DNA from: Bacteroidota bacterium | GTDB taxonomy: Bacteria > Bacteroidota > Bacteroidia > Chitinophagales > Chitinophagaceae | Reading direction: 5' to 3' | Assembly (NCBI GenBank): GCA_013288445.1 | Contig: JABDBX010000002.1 | Location: 1-59,980 of the forward strand | Length of the DNA stretch: 59,980 nt | Shown here: positions 35,029-43,570 of the stretch, in pieces | Position numbering within the stretch: position 1 is the stretch's first letter | How the letters are laid out: each line of letters opens with the position of its first letter | Made by a program: the position numbers and the translations under genes | Notes under the pieces: model-generated | Told to the model about the DNA's origin: nothing | The model's database searches: none | What the model saw: only the letters and a program-made list of their open reading frames with translations

Positions 35029-35787
35029 TTATCCCTTGATGTTCACCTTGTCGTTAAGGTCGGCATCAACGAGTATGCGGCCACAATGTTCGCATACGAT
35101 GATCTTTTTGTGCTGGCGAATTTCGCTCTGGCGCTGTGGAGGGATAACGTTGAAGCAACCACCGCATGAATCGCGAAGGATCGGCACTACTGCAAGGCCG
35201 TTGCGGTAGCTGGAACGGATGCGCTCGTAAGCCGAAAGCAAACGTGGGTCAACCTTTTCCTTAGCTTCCTGCGACTTTTTCAGCAGCACTTTTTCTTCCT
35301 TTTCTGTATCGGCAGATATTTTTTCCAGTTCCTGGCGTTTTATAGCAAGGGCTTCTTCTACTGCTGCAATTTTTTCTTCAGTTTTCAGGCGTGCATTGGT
35401 ACGGTCTTTCTGCTCATAAGTAGCATCTTTTATGTGCTTCTCATTAAGCCTCACCTCGAGTTCCTGCATCTCCATTTCTTTGTTGATGGCCTCAAACTCA
35501 CGGTTGTTCTTGACGTTGTCCTGCTGTTTTTCGTATTTTTTTATCAGGGCCTGCGCATCTTTCTTTGCGTTGCTCTTTGTTTCTATGAAGGTATTGATGC
35601 TGTTGATCTCTGCGTCAGTATTATTAACGCGGGTCTGCAACCCTTCGATCTCGTCTTCAAGGTCCTTAACTTCCATTGGCAATTCGCCCTTCATGGTTTT
35701 GATCTCGTCTATCTTAGAATCGATCTTTTGTAACGCAAGGACGGCGGTGAGCTTTTCCTCAACCGAAAAGTCTTTTACTGTGGCCAT
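35029..35787 (-). CDS. Coiled-coil C4 zinc-ribbon protein (CT398-like)
   Basis: From ATG 35787 the product has 252 residues. Residues about 15-180 form a continuous coiled coil rich in Glu and Lys. The C-terminal C4 zinc ribbon (zf-RING_7) uses CGGCF near 202 and CEHCGR near 230. The family includes Chlamydia CT398, which interacts with sigma-54 and secretion proteins, but no common function is established. The ATG overlaps the Nif3 stop (TAATG), so the two are coupled. This Nif3/zinc-ribbon pair is a recurrent neighbour set in bacteria. Cytoplasmic. Confidence 0.88.
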   Translation of the reverse strand: MATVKDFSVEEKLTAVLALQKIDSKIDEIKTMKGELPMEVKDLEDEIEGLQTRVNNTDAEINSINTFIETKSNAKKDAQALIKKYEKQQDNVKNNREFEAINKEMEMQELEVRLNEKHIKDATYEQKDRTNARLKTEEKIAAVEEALAIKRQELEKISADTEKEEKVLLKKSQEAKEKVDPRLLSAYERIRSSYRNGLAVVPILRDSCGGCFNVIPPQRQSEIRQHKKIIVCEHCGRILVDADLNDKVNIKG

Positions 35788-36887
35788 TAGCAAAAATATT
35801 TTACTGGATTGGTATTCAATTTTGATAAAAGGATTGCAAATGTAGGGAATTTTTTCTTAAGTATTTCCTCAAATATTTCAGACGTGAATTGCTCGCTTTC
35901 GTAATGGCCTATATCAGCTATGATAATTTTTCCTTCTGCATCGAAGAATTGGTGGTATTTATAGTCGGCGGTGATAAATATATCTGCCCCCGCCTGTATG
36001 GCATCTTTGAGCAGGAAGCTCCCTGCGCCACCGCATAGGGCCACTTTCTTTATTGGCTTATTAAGGAATGCAGTGTGACGGATGCAATCTGCTTTCATTT
36101 TGTCTTTAAGAAATTCCATGAAGTAGTCTTCTATCACCGGGTTTTGGGTATAACCGATCATACCAGCCCCTATGTGCTGGTTGGCGTTGGGCAGCGGAAT
36201 AAGCTCGTATGCCACCTCTTCATAAGGGTGCGCAGCTCGCAATGCCGCCATTACAGCGCCCTCTATATGCTTTTCTACAATTACTTCTATTTTCACCTCT
36301 TCCACCCATTCCCGCTTGCCTCCGGCCTCGCCAATTGCCGGGTTAGCGCCCTCCTGCGGCCGGAAGGAGCCAGTGCCGGTAGTATTGAAGCTGCACTCGC
36401 GGTACTTGCTGATGTGGCCTGCACCGGCCGCAAACAGGGCCTCACGTAATTTTTCGGCAGCGCTGAGCGGAGCATAAGTGTATAGTTTACTCAGGGTATT
36501 GCCCTTGGGCGATAGGATGGAAATATCCCTTAGCTGTAGCTTTTCAGCAATTTTGGCATTGACGCCGGTGTGCATATTGTCCAGGTTGGTATGGGCTGCA
36601 TAAATGCTTATGTCGTGTTTTATTGCCTTCCGAATCACCCGCTCCACATAGTTGCGCCCCGATATTCTTTTCAGTCCGAAAAAAATAAGGGGGTGATGGG
36701 AAACGATCATATTGCAACCACGCTGAATGGCCTCTTCCAATACAGCTTCCGTAACGTCCAGCGATATTAATACCCCTGTCACCTCATCTTCCGGGTTACC
36801 CACCTGCAGCCCGCAGTTGTCGTAGCTTTCCTGGTATATGGGCGGGGCTACTTTTTCTATTGTTTGTATGATGTGTTTTACCTGCAT
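35787..36887 (-). CDS. Nif3-like dinuclear metal-centre protein
   Basis: The 366-residue protein belongs to the NIF3/YbgI/YqfO family in its long form, with an inserted PII-like central domain (about 125-235, TYAPLSAAEKLREALFAAGAG and HPYEEVAYELIPL). Metal ligands are visible in VSHHPLIFFG (His 64-65), AAHTNLDN (Asp) and the C-terminal DIGHYESEQF (His and Glu). It forms hexameric toroids with two metals per subunit. It is often annotated as GTP cyclohydrolase I type 2, but the physiological reaction is unclear. It is first in a two-gene operon with the zinc-ribbon protein. Confidence 0.93.
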   Translation of the reverse strand: MQVKHIIQTIEKVAPPIYQESYDNCGLQVGNPEDEVTGVLISLDVTEAVLEEAIQRGCNMIVSHHPLIFFGLKRISGRNYVERVIRKAIKHDISIYAAHTNLDNMHTGVNAKIAEKLQLRDISILSPKGNTLSKLYTYAPLSAAEKLREALFAAGAGHISKYRECSFNTTGTGSFRPQEGANPAIGEAGGKREWVEEVKIEVIVEKHIEGAVMAALRAAHPYEEVAYELIPLPNANQHIGAGMIGYTQNPVIEDYFMEFLKDKMKADCIRHTAFLNKPIKKVALCGGAGSFLLKDAIQAGADIFITADYKYHQFFDAEGKIIIADIGHYESEQFTSEIFEEILKKKFPTFAILLSKLNTNPVKYFC

Positions 36888-37046
36888 AATCGTTGTAAAT
36901 ATGCAAAGCTATAGTATTGCGCCTAGTTCATAGTTCGATTTTCTAACAACCGGGAAGAAAAGGACCGAGGTCTGACCGCAAGCATTATCATTAATTAACA
37001 CAATTTTATTTTTTCTATCGCTAATATTGCATCCTGTTTTGTACCC

Positions 37047-37421
37047 ATGCCGCATGTAAAGCAATATATCGTTCAGTTTTTAGGCATTTTCCTGCTTATA
37101 TGCGGGTATTTGCTTAGCGATGAGCCTGATAGCCTGTCTGTGATGCATTTTAACCCCAATCCCGAATCGCCTTCGGTATTTACCAAGGCAACCCGCCAGA
37201 ACTTACACGACCTTACCGTGCAAACATCGGTATCATCGCAAAATAATACCAGCCGGAAAACACATGTTCCAAAGTATGTTTCTTACGAGGGCATATTACA
37301 GTCTCCAGGTCTTTTTCATTATAACGCAATTATTCCCGTGGTGCATTCAGTCCATCTCTCTGAAAGCTACAATTATTTATTTTTCGAAGAGATAAATCCC
37401 CCACCCCCCAAGTCGTGTTGA
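37047..37421 (+). CDS. Small exported protein at the head of the metal-efflux locus
   Basis: The 124-residue protein has one N-terminal hydrophobic segment (VQFLGIFLLICGYLL, about 9-23) that could be a signal peptide or anchor. The body is polar with no clear domain, and it has a distinctive C-terminus, FFEEINPPPPKSC. Similar short exported proteins ending in a Pro-rich tail occur before CzcCBA-type genes in this phylum, so a link with metal sensing or binding is plausible, but no metal motif beyond the final Cys is visible. The outer-membrane protein gene starts 74 nt downstream on the same strand. Confidence 0.65.
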   Translation: MPHVKQYIVQFLGIFLLICGYLLSDEPDSLSVMHFNPNPESPSVFTKATRQNLHDLTVQTSVSSQNNTSRKTHVPKYVSYEGILQSPGLFHYNAIIPVVHSVHLSESYNYLFFEEINPPPPKSC

Positions 37422-37495
37422 TCTATTGGGTAGTGCCTTCGTGGTACTACTTTTTTATAACAATTTCTGACTAACATTTACTTAAACTTATTTGC

Positions 37496-38806
37496 ATGCT
37501 TCATAAAATGCTTGCAAAAAGTATATGCACACTATGTTGCATGTATTTTTTGCAATCGAATATAACATATGCCCAGGATGGCAGCCAAATGGCCGCGCCA
37601 GATACCTTGAGGCTGGATATAAAGCAGGCCGAGAAAATATTTCTAGACAATAACCTGCAATTGCTGGCGCAGCACTACAATATCCAATCGAGCCAGGCGC
37701 TCGTGGAGCAGGCCAAAAAATGGGATAACCCTGTTTTGAATACCGACCAGAACGTATATACCAACGGGCATTTCTTCCAGCATGGCACTGACGCTTCGGG
37801 CAATCCGCAAGGGGAGGTCTATGTGCAGGTGCAGCAGTTGATAAAAACCGCCGGCAAGCGCGGCAAGCAGGTGGACCTGGCAAGAACAAATGTGGCACTG
37901 GCTGAATGGCAGTTCAAAAGTGTGCTGCGCAGCCTGCGTGCCACGCTCATAAAAGACTACTATACTATAGCGCAACTACAGGGCAAAGCCCGGCTGTATA
38001 GCGAAAATATGGCGCGCCTTGCGAAGCTGATGAATGCCCAGGAACAGGAACTAAGCGCCGGCAATATTGCCAAGAAAGAATACCTGCGTGTGCAGGCACT
38101 GACTATAAGCCTGCAGCAGGATATTACCGACAATGCAAAGGATATGAATGACGCCGAAAGCGAGCTGAAAACGGTTTTGCAGGTTACCGGCAATAAATTC
38201 ATACTGCCGGCAGCGACTGATTCCGAAAGCACTGCACTGCCCACACTAAATGTGCTGCAATTAGTAGATAGCGCCAGGCATAACAATACAGACTACCAGC
38301 AGGAGGTGTACCAGTTGCAATACAACCAGCAAAACCTGCGGTTGCAAAAGGCGCTGTCGGCGCCAGACCTGACCTTTGGGCCGGAGTTTGACCAGAATGC
38401 AAACTATACGCCTAATTACTACGGCCTTTCCATTTCCCTTCCGTTGCCATTGTGGGACAGGAACCAGGGCAACATAAAATCGGCACACTTCCAGGTGAAG
38501 CAGGAAGAAGCCCTTGTGACCCAGGCGGAGCAGAAACTGCAAAATGATGTGCTGAATGCCTACCAGAAATTGCTGCTCACGGTGCAGCTTAGTTCTAAGA
38601 GCAACGCACATTTCTATAGCGAATATTACCAGCTACAGAAAAATATTGCGGAGAGCTATAATAACCGGCAGATAAGCCTGATAGAATTCCTCGACTATTT
38701 CAGCGACTACCAGGACATAAGGGAGCAGCAGCTACAGCAAATACTGAATTTGCGCCTGGCAAAAGAAGACGTTAACGATATAGTAGGAGTGGACATAATA
38801 AACTAA
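37496..38806 (+). CDS. Outer-membrane efflux protein (TolC family, CzcC/CusC-like)
   Basis: The 436-residue protein has a signal peptide (cut near NITYAQ) and two outer-membrane efflux repeats with long amphipathic helices. The first covers about 45-215 (LDIKQAEKIFLDNNLQLLAQ), the second about 235-430 (LQLVDSARHNNTDYQQEV), with PLPLWDRNQGNIKSA in the second, typical of CzcC-like proteins. It forms the trimeric exit duct of the RND pump whose adaptor begins 20 nt downstream. A second ATG four codons later (37508) is also possible. The specific metal cannot be read from this subunit. Confidence 0.9.
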   Translation: MLHKMLAKSICTLCCMYFLQSNITYAQDGSQMAAPDTLRLDIKQAEKIFLDNNLQLLAQHYNIQSSQALVEQAKKWDNPVLNTDQNVYTNGHFFQHGTDASGNPQGEVYVQVQQLIKTAGKRGKQVDLARTNVALAEWQFKSVLRSLRATLIKDYYTIAQLQGKARLYSENMARLAKLMNAQEQELSAGNIAKKEYLRVQALTISLQQDITDNAKDMNDAESELKTVLQVTGNKFILPAATDSESTALPTLNVLQLVDSARHNNTDYQQEVYQLQYNQQNLRLQKALSAPDLTFGPEFDQNANYTPNYYGLSISLPLPLWDRNQGNIKSAHFQVKQEEALVTQAEQKLQNDVLNAYQKLLLTVQLSSKSNAHFYSEYYQLQKNIAESYNNRQISLIEFLDYFSDYQDIREQQLQQILNLRLAKEDVNDIVGVDIIN

Positions 38807-38826
38807 CAATCAAAAATATTTTTATA

Positions 38827-39930
38827 ATGAGGACGAAACAAACCATATTATTTATCCTGCTGGGCATCGTGGTACTAACTACCGCATGTGAGCATAAAGA
38901 ACCGGTCGCAGAGGTTAGCAAAAAATTCATTTTGAGCGATACCATGCGCCACATGATCCAGTTAGATACGGTGCAGAACTGCAATATATCTGATGAGCTT
39001 TCGCTGAGCGGTGTAGTGGCATTTAACGATAACAATGTAGTGAAAGTTTTTCCGCGCAGTAGTGGGCAGGTAGTAGAGGCTAAGGCCTCGCTGGGCGATA
39101 AAGTAAGCAAGGGACAAGTGCTTGCCGTAATACACAGCGCAGATGTGGCCGGTAACTACAGTGACCTGAACAGCGCCAATGCCGACCTGTCTATAGCAAA
39201 ACGGCAAATGGACAATACAGAGTCGCTCTACAAAAGCGGCATCAGCAGCGAGAAGGAATACAATGAGGCAAAGCAGAACTATGAAAAAGCAGTTGCCGCA
39301 AAAAACAAAGTACAGTCGTTAATAACCATCAATGGCGGAGGTAAAACCAGTGAGGGCGGTAAATACGTGGTTACGGCGCCGATAGATGGCTATATAGTGG
39401 AGAAGAAAGTTACTGCCGGGGCATTCATCCGCCCGGATATGGGGGATAACCTTTTTACCATCTCCGACCTTAAAAATGTATGGGTGTATGCAAATGTGTA
39501 TGAGGCGGACATTTCCAAGATAAAGGAAGGCTATACTGTACAGGTGCTGCCGCTATCTTACCCGGACAAAGTCTTTTCAGGCAAAATTGATAAGATAAGC
39601 CAGGTACTGGACCCCCAGAGCAAGGCTATGAAGGTGCGCATAAACCTGGATAACAAGGATATGCTGCTGAAGCCAGATATGTTTGCCAAGGTTATGGTGA
39701 CCAACGAAGAGGGCAGCCGCGCTATCTGTGTCCCTACTGCATCTATTATACCACAAGAGGGTAAGAACTATGTGGTGGTGTACAAGAACGACAGCGACCT
39801 GAAAGTAGCGCAGGTGGAAGTGTTGAAAACGGTAGGCGCCAGAACATTTATCAGCGAAGGTGCGGCTGTAGGCGACAGGCTTATAACGAAAAACCAGATC
39901 CTCATTTTTAACCAGTTAACCGCACAGTAG
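38827..39930 (+). CDS. RND efflux adaptor lipoprotein (CzcB/CusB-like)
   Basis: The 367-residue protein has a lipoprotein signal (LLGIVVLTTAC, Cys 21). It then has the membrane-fusion architecture: a lipoyl/barrel-sandwich half (VKVFPRSSGQVVEAKASLGD), an alpha-helical hairpin (about 115-170), the second lipoyl half (VTAPIDGYIVEKKV), and a beta-barrel (VWVYANVYEADISKIKEG). It links the inner-membrane pump to the outer-membrane duct. It is translated with the duct gene (20-nt gap). A family H hairpin element begins 11 nt after its stop and separates it from the pump genes. Confidence 0.92.
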   Translation: MRTKQTILFILLGIVVLTTACEHKEPVAEVSKKFILSDTMRHMIQLDTVQNCNISDELSLSGVVAFNDNNVVKVFPRSSGQVVEAKASLGDKVSKGQVLAVIHSADVAGNYSDLNSANADLSIAKRQMDNTESLYKSGISSEKEYNEAKQNYEKAVAAKNKVQSLITINGGGKTSEGGKYVVTAPIDGYIVEKKVTAGAFIRPDMGDNLFTISDLKNVWVYANVYEADISKIKEGYTVQVLPLSYPDKVFSGKIDKISQVLDPQSKAMKVRINLDNKDMLLKPDMFAKVMVTNEEGSRAICVPTASIIPQEGKNYVVVYKNDSDLKVAQVEVLKTVGARTFISEGAAVGDRLITKNQILIFNQLTAQ

Positions 39931-39940
39931 TTCTTCTGAA

Positions 39941-40097
39941 GTGACGATGAAAAAATAAATACCACCATCTGACTTGTTCTTTTCCATTTCTGCTTCATTG
40001 CAAAAGTCCTAAAATAGCTCACTATTCGCCGATTTTGCGCCTCGCATAAAAGAAAAATAACTTCGCCATATAGTGATATTTATTTTTTCAACGTCAC
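39941..40097. mobile_element. Hairpin MITE family H, copy 3 (157 bp), in the efflux locus
   Basis: Ends GTGACG/CGTCAC; flanks GAA on the left and TAA on the right, so the target duplication is imperfect. It is inverse to copies 1 and 2. It sits between the adaptor stop (39930) and the first pump start (40248), where its hairpin could reduce read-through. The rest of 39931-40247 has no gene. Confidence 0.82.
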
Positions 40098-40247
40098 TAA
40101 TACTTTCTTGAGCCGGTATTTACCATTCCGGAATTCATCCATTTTATTAAACTGAACAATCAGTACCGGGCATTACTTGGCTGTTAACGGAGATCGTTAT
40201 GGCTATAAATTGATTGCCACCGGTATGTTGTTAAAAATCTACAGATC

Positions 40248-43200
40248 GTGAATAAGCTCATAAAGCAAATAATATACTTCTCACTGCGTCATAGATACTT
40301 TGTATTTTTTATGACTGCCATTCTTGCCGTGATCGGTTTCGTAAGTTACCGCAATACGCCAATTGAAACATTCCCGGACGTAACGAATACCCAGATCATC
40401 ATTATCACCCAATGGGCAGGCCGGAGCGCCGAAGAAATAGAGAAACTCGTAACCATTCCTCTTGAAACAGAATTAAATTCGGTACAAAGCAAAACAAGCC
40501 TGCGTACTATTTCGTGCTTTGGGCTTTCTTACATCGTCATCATTTTCGATGATGGTATCACAGACGGATTCGGCAGGCAGCAGGTGCTGAGCCGGATACT
40601 GAATGTGGACCTGCCAGATGGTGTGAAACCGGAAATAGAGCCGCCATATGGCCCAACGGACGAGATATACCGATATACCTTAACCAGCCACACCAAATCG
40701 GTGCGTGAGCTCACTACCATACAGGATTGGTTCCTGGAACGGCAATTCAAATCAGTGCCAGGTGTGGCTGATGTGAATACATTTGGCGGTGAGGAAAAAA
40801 TATTTGAGATCAGCGTGAACCCGAACCTGCTGCTGAAGTATGGCCTGACCGCTCTCGACCTGTTCAACGCCGTGAATAAAAGCAACATCAATGTTGGCGG
40901 TGATGTTATAGAGCGTAACGGCCAGGCGTTTGTGGTGCGGGGCATCGGGTTGCTCAACGACATTGACGAGATCAATAACGTGATCATCACAAACATAAAT
41001 AACGTTCCTGTTCTTGTGAAGAACGTGGCTGATGTAAGAGAGAGCTTTGCGCCGAGGCTTGGCAAAGTGAGCAGAAATGACCAACCCGATGTTGTAGAAG
41101 GTATCATCGTACAGCGTAAAGGCGAAAACCCGCGCCAGGTATTAGATCTGCTGCACAAAAAAGTGGCAGAACTGAATAAAGTCCTTGCCCGGCAAGATGT
41201 GAAGATCAGCACTTTCTATGACCGTACCACATTAATGGATTTTTGTACGGAAACAGTGATACACAACCTTATTGAAGGTATATTGTTGGTTACGGTTGTT
41301 GTGTTCCTGTTTATGGCCGAATGGCGCACTACGCTAATTGTGGCGCTTATCATTCCGTTGGCGCTGTTGTTTGCGTTCACCTGTATGCGGCTGAAAGGCA
41401 TGACCGCCAATTTGCTATCTATGGGCGCTGTGGATTTTGGTATCATTATAGATGGCGCCGTGGTGATGGTGGAGGGCATATTCGTGGCAATGGACCACAT
41501 GGCCAGGGATGTGGGTATGGAGCGATACAATAGATTGATAAAGCTGGGCGCATTTAAAAATGTGGCTGTGGACAAAGCGAAGGCTATATTTTTCTCAAAG
41601 CTGATCATCATTACCTGCTTGTTGCCCATATTCGCTTTTACTAAAGTGGAAGGAAAAATGTTCTCTCCGCTGGCCTATACACTTGGATTTGCATTGCTCG
41701 GGGCTTTGATCTACACGCTCACATTAGTTCCCGCTCTTGCCAGTATCCTCCTAAAAAAGAATGTTAGGGAAAAACACAACCCTATGGTTATAGGGTTGGA
41801 GAAATTGGTGGACAGGTCGGCAAGGTACATTTCCAGGTTCCCTAAGACAAGCGTTATCACCGCTTTCTCCATCATGCTGCTTACGTTTGCGTCCACGCAC
41901 TTCCTGGGTACCGAATTTCTGCCCAAGCTCAATGAGGGTGCGTTATGGATAACCGCGCAAATGCCCATCAGCTCTTCTCTCGGGGAGTCTTACGATGTTT
42001 CGCAGAAGATATACAGCGTGCTGAAGCAGTACCCTGAAGTGAAGGAGGTGTTGATACAGGTGGGCCGCACAAATGATGGAACCGACCCCAAAGGGTTTGC
42101 CAACGTGCAGTTTGCCGTATCCATGTACCCCAAGGGCGAATGGAAGCGCAAGATGACCATGGATGAGGTTGTGGACGACATGAACAAGAAACTGGCTGCT
42201 TTCCCCGGAGTGATCTTCAACTTTGCACAGCCCATCAGCGATAATGTAGCGGAGGCGATAGCGGGTGTTCCGGCAGAAAATGCGTTAAAAATATTTGGCC
42301 CGAACTTAGATACGCTTGAACGAAAGTCAGCGGAGGCCCGGAATATCCTTAAAGGCATAAAAGGGGTTACCGACCTTGGAGAGTTTAAAGTGGTGGGGCA
42401 ACCGGAATACCGGATAGAGCTGAACCAGCAAAAAATGGCTTTGTATGGCGTGAACGTCGCCGATGCAAATTCGATAATAGAGATGGCGCTGGGAGGAAAA
42501 GCCGCAACCATATTATATGACAATGACAGGCGCTTCGACATCCGGATTCGTTATGATAAAGATTTCAGAGACGATGACGAGAAGATAAACAATCTTATTG
42601 TGCCCTGCGGCAACGGTAACGTGGTGCCGTTGAAAAACATAGCCGATATAAAGATCATTACCGGCCCTGCCTTTGTATATAGGGATAAAAACACCCGCTA
42701 CATAGGTGTGAAGTTTAGTGTTCGCGACCGCGACCTGGGCGGAACAATTCAGGAGGCACAGAAAACCATAGAGAAAAAACTACAACTCTCTGACGATTAC
42801 TCTGTGGCATGGAATGGCGAGTTTGAAAACCAGGAACGGGCTCAGAATACATTGGCAACAGTGGTGCCAATCTGCCTGCTGATGATTTTTATTTTGCTTT
42901 TCGTAGCATTCGGAAATGTAAAAGATGCGCTTATTGTGTTGATCGATGTGCCTTTTGCATTGATAGGCGGCATTCTTGCGCTGCACATCAGGGGCATGAA
43001 TTTTAGTATTTCTGCGGGTATAGGGTTTATAGCATTGGCAGGCATTTGTGTACAGGATGGCGTCATACTTATTTCGCAGTTCAAGCATAACCTGGACATT
43101 ATGAAAATGCCCTTGAAGAAAGCTATCCATGAGGGTGTGGTATCAAGGGTGCGCCCTGTGGTGATGACGGCCATGATGGCCGCTATCGGATTATCGCCTG

Positions 43201-43385
43201 CGGCCTTTAGCACGGGTATAGGGTCGGAGTCCCAGAAACCGCTTGCGACAGTAGTTATAGGAGGGCTTATCACATCAACAATTCTTACACTGCTTATCCT
43301 GCCGGTTATCTATACAATGGTGCATAACCTTATCCATAAGCGGGAGAACAGGAAGTTGCTGAAACGTATAGGCGCTGTAAACTGA
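40248..43385 (+). CDS. Heavy-metal RND pump CzcA/CusA family, first copy
   Basis: The 1045-residue protein has the HME-RND layout: TM1 (residues 12-31), two large periplasmic loops, and twelve membrane segments. TM4 holds DFGIIIDGAVVMVE with Asp396, Asp402 and Glu409, the proton-relay pattern of CzcA-type divalent cation pumps; CusA-type copper/silver pumps lack this arrangement. It exports metal ions from periplasm or cytoplasm through the adaptor and duct encoded upstream. The start is GTG. A hairpin element lies between it and the adaptor gene, and a terminator follows its stop. It is a close paralogue of the next gene. Confidence 0.93.
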   Translation: MNKLIKQIIYFSLRHRYFVFFMTAILAVIGFVSYRNTPIETFPDVTNTQIIIITQWAGRSAEEIEKLVTIPLETELNSVQSKTSLRTISCFGLSYIVIIFDDGITDGFGRQQVLSRILNVDLPDGVKPEIEPPYGPTDEIYRYTLTSHTKSVRELTTIQDWFLERQFKSVPGVADVNTFGGEEKIFEISVNPNLLLKYGLTALDLFNAVNKSNINVGGDVIERNGQAFVVRGIGLLNDIDEINNVIITNINNVPVLVKNVADVRESFAPRLGKVSRNDQPDVVEGIIVQRKGENPRQVLDLLHKKVAELNKVLARQDVKISTFYDRTTLMDFCTETVIHNLIEGILLVTVVVFLFMAEWRTTLIVALIIPLALLFAFTCMRLKGMTANLLSMGAVDFGIIIDGAVVMVEGIFVAMDHMARDVGMERYNRLIKLGAFKNVAVDKAKAIFFSKLIIITCLLPIFAFTKVEGKMFSPLAYTLGFALLGALIYTLTLVPALASILLKKNVREKHNPMVIGLEKLVDRSARYISRFPKTSVITAFSIMLLTFASTHFLGTEFLPKLNEGALWITAQMPISSSLGESYDVSQKIYSVLKQYPEVKEVLIQVGRTNDGTDPKGFANVQFAVSMYPKGEWKRKMTMDEVVDDMNKKLAAFPGVIFNFAQPISDNVAEAIAGVPAENALKIFGPNLDTLERKSAEARNILKGIKGVTDLGEFKVVGQPEYRIELNQQKMALYGVNVADANSIIEMALGGKAATILYDNDRRFDIRIRYDKDFRDDDEKINNLIVPCGNGNVVPLKNIADIKIITGPAFVYRDKNTRYIGVKFSVRDRDLGGTIQEAQKTIEKKLQLSDDYSVAWNGEFENQERAQNTLATVVPICLLMIFILLFVAFGNVKDALIVLIDVPFALIGGILALHIRGMNFSISAGIGFIALAGICVQDGVILISQFKHNLDIMKMPLKKAIHEGVVSRVRPVVMTAMMAAIGLSPAAFSTGIGSESQKPLATVVIGGLITSTILTLLILPVIYTMVHNLIHKRENRKLLKRIGAVN

Positions 43386-43405
43386 TCTTTAGAATATTTG
43401 CGTAC

Positions 43406-43441
43406 AAAAAGCCCGCTTCTTCAACGAGGTGGGCTTTTGTT
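43406..43441 (+). terminator. Terminator between the two pump genes
   Basis: AAAAGCCCGCTTC pairs with GAGGTGGGCTTTT around TTCAAC, followed by GTTTT. It suggests that the second pump gene has its own promoter. Confidence 0.75.
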
Positions 43442-43570
43442 TTATTCAATAGGTTAATTATTTTTAACTGCACTTATATCTCTTGAAATTAGGTGTAAAT
43501 TGTGGATTCTTATTGAGCGTTGAATAGTATTCAACGTTAGTTCTGTATTGCATCACAAACCATTTAGTCC

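Noticed and set aside
40529-41212. Minus-strand frames opposite both pump genes
   Set aside because: The same frame appears opposite both paralogues, as expected for shadows of conserved transmembrane codons.
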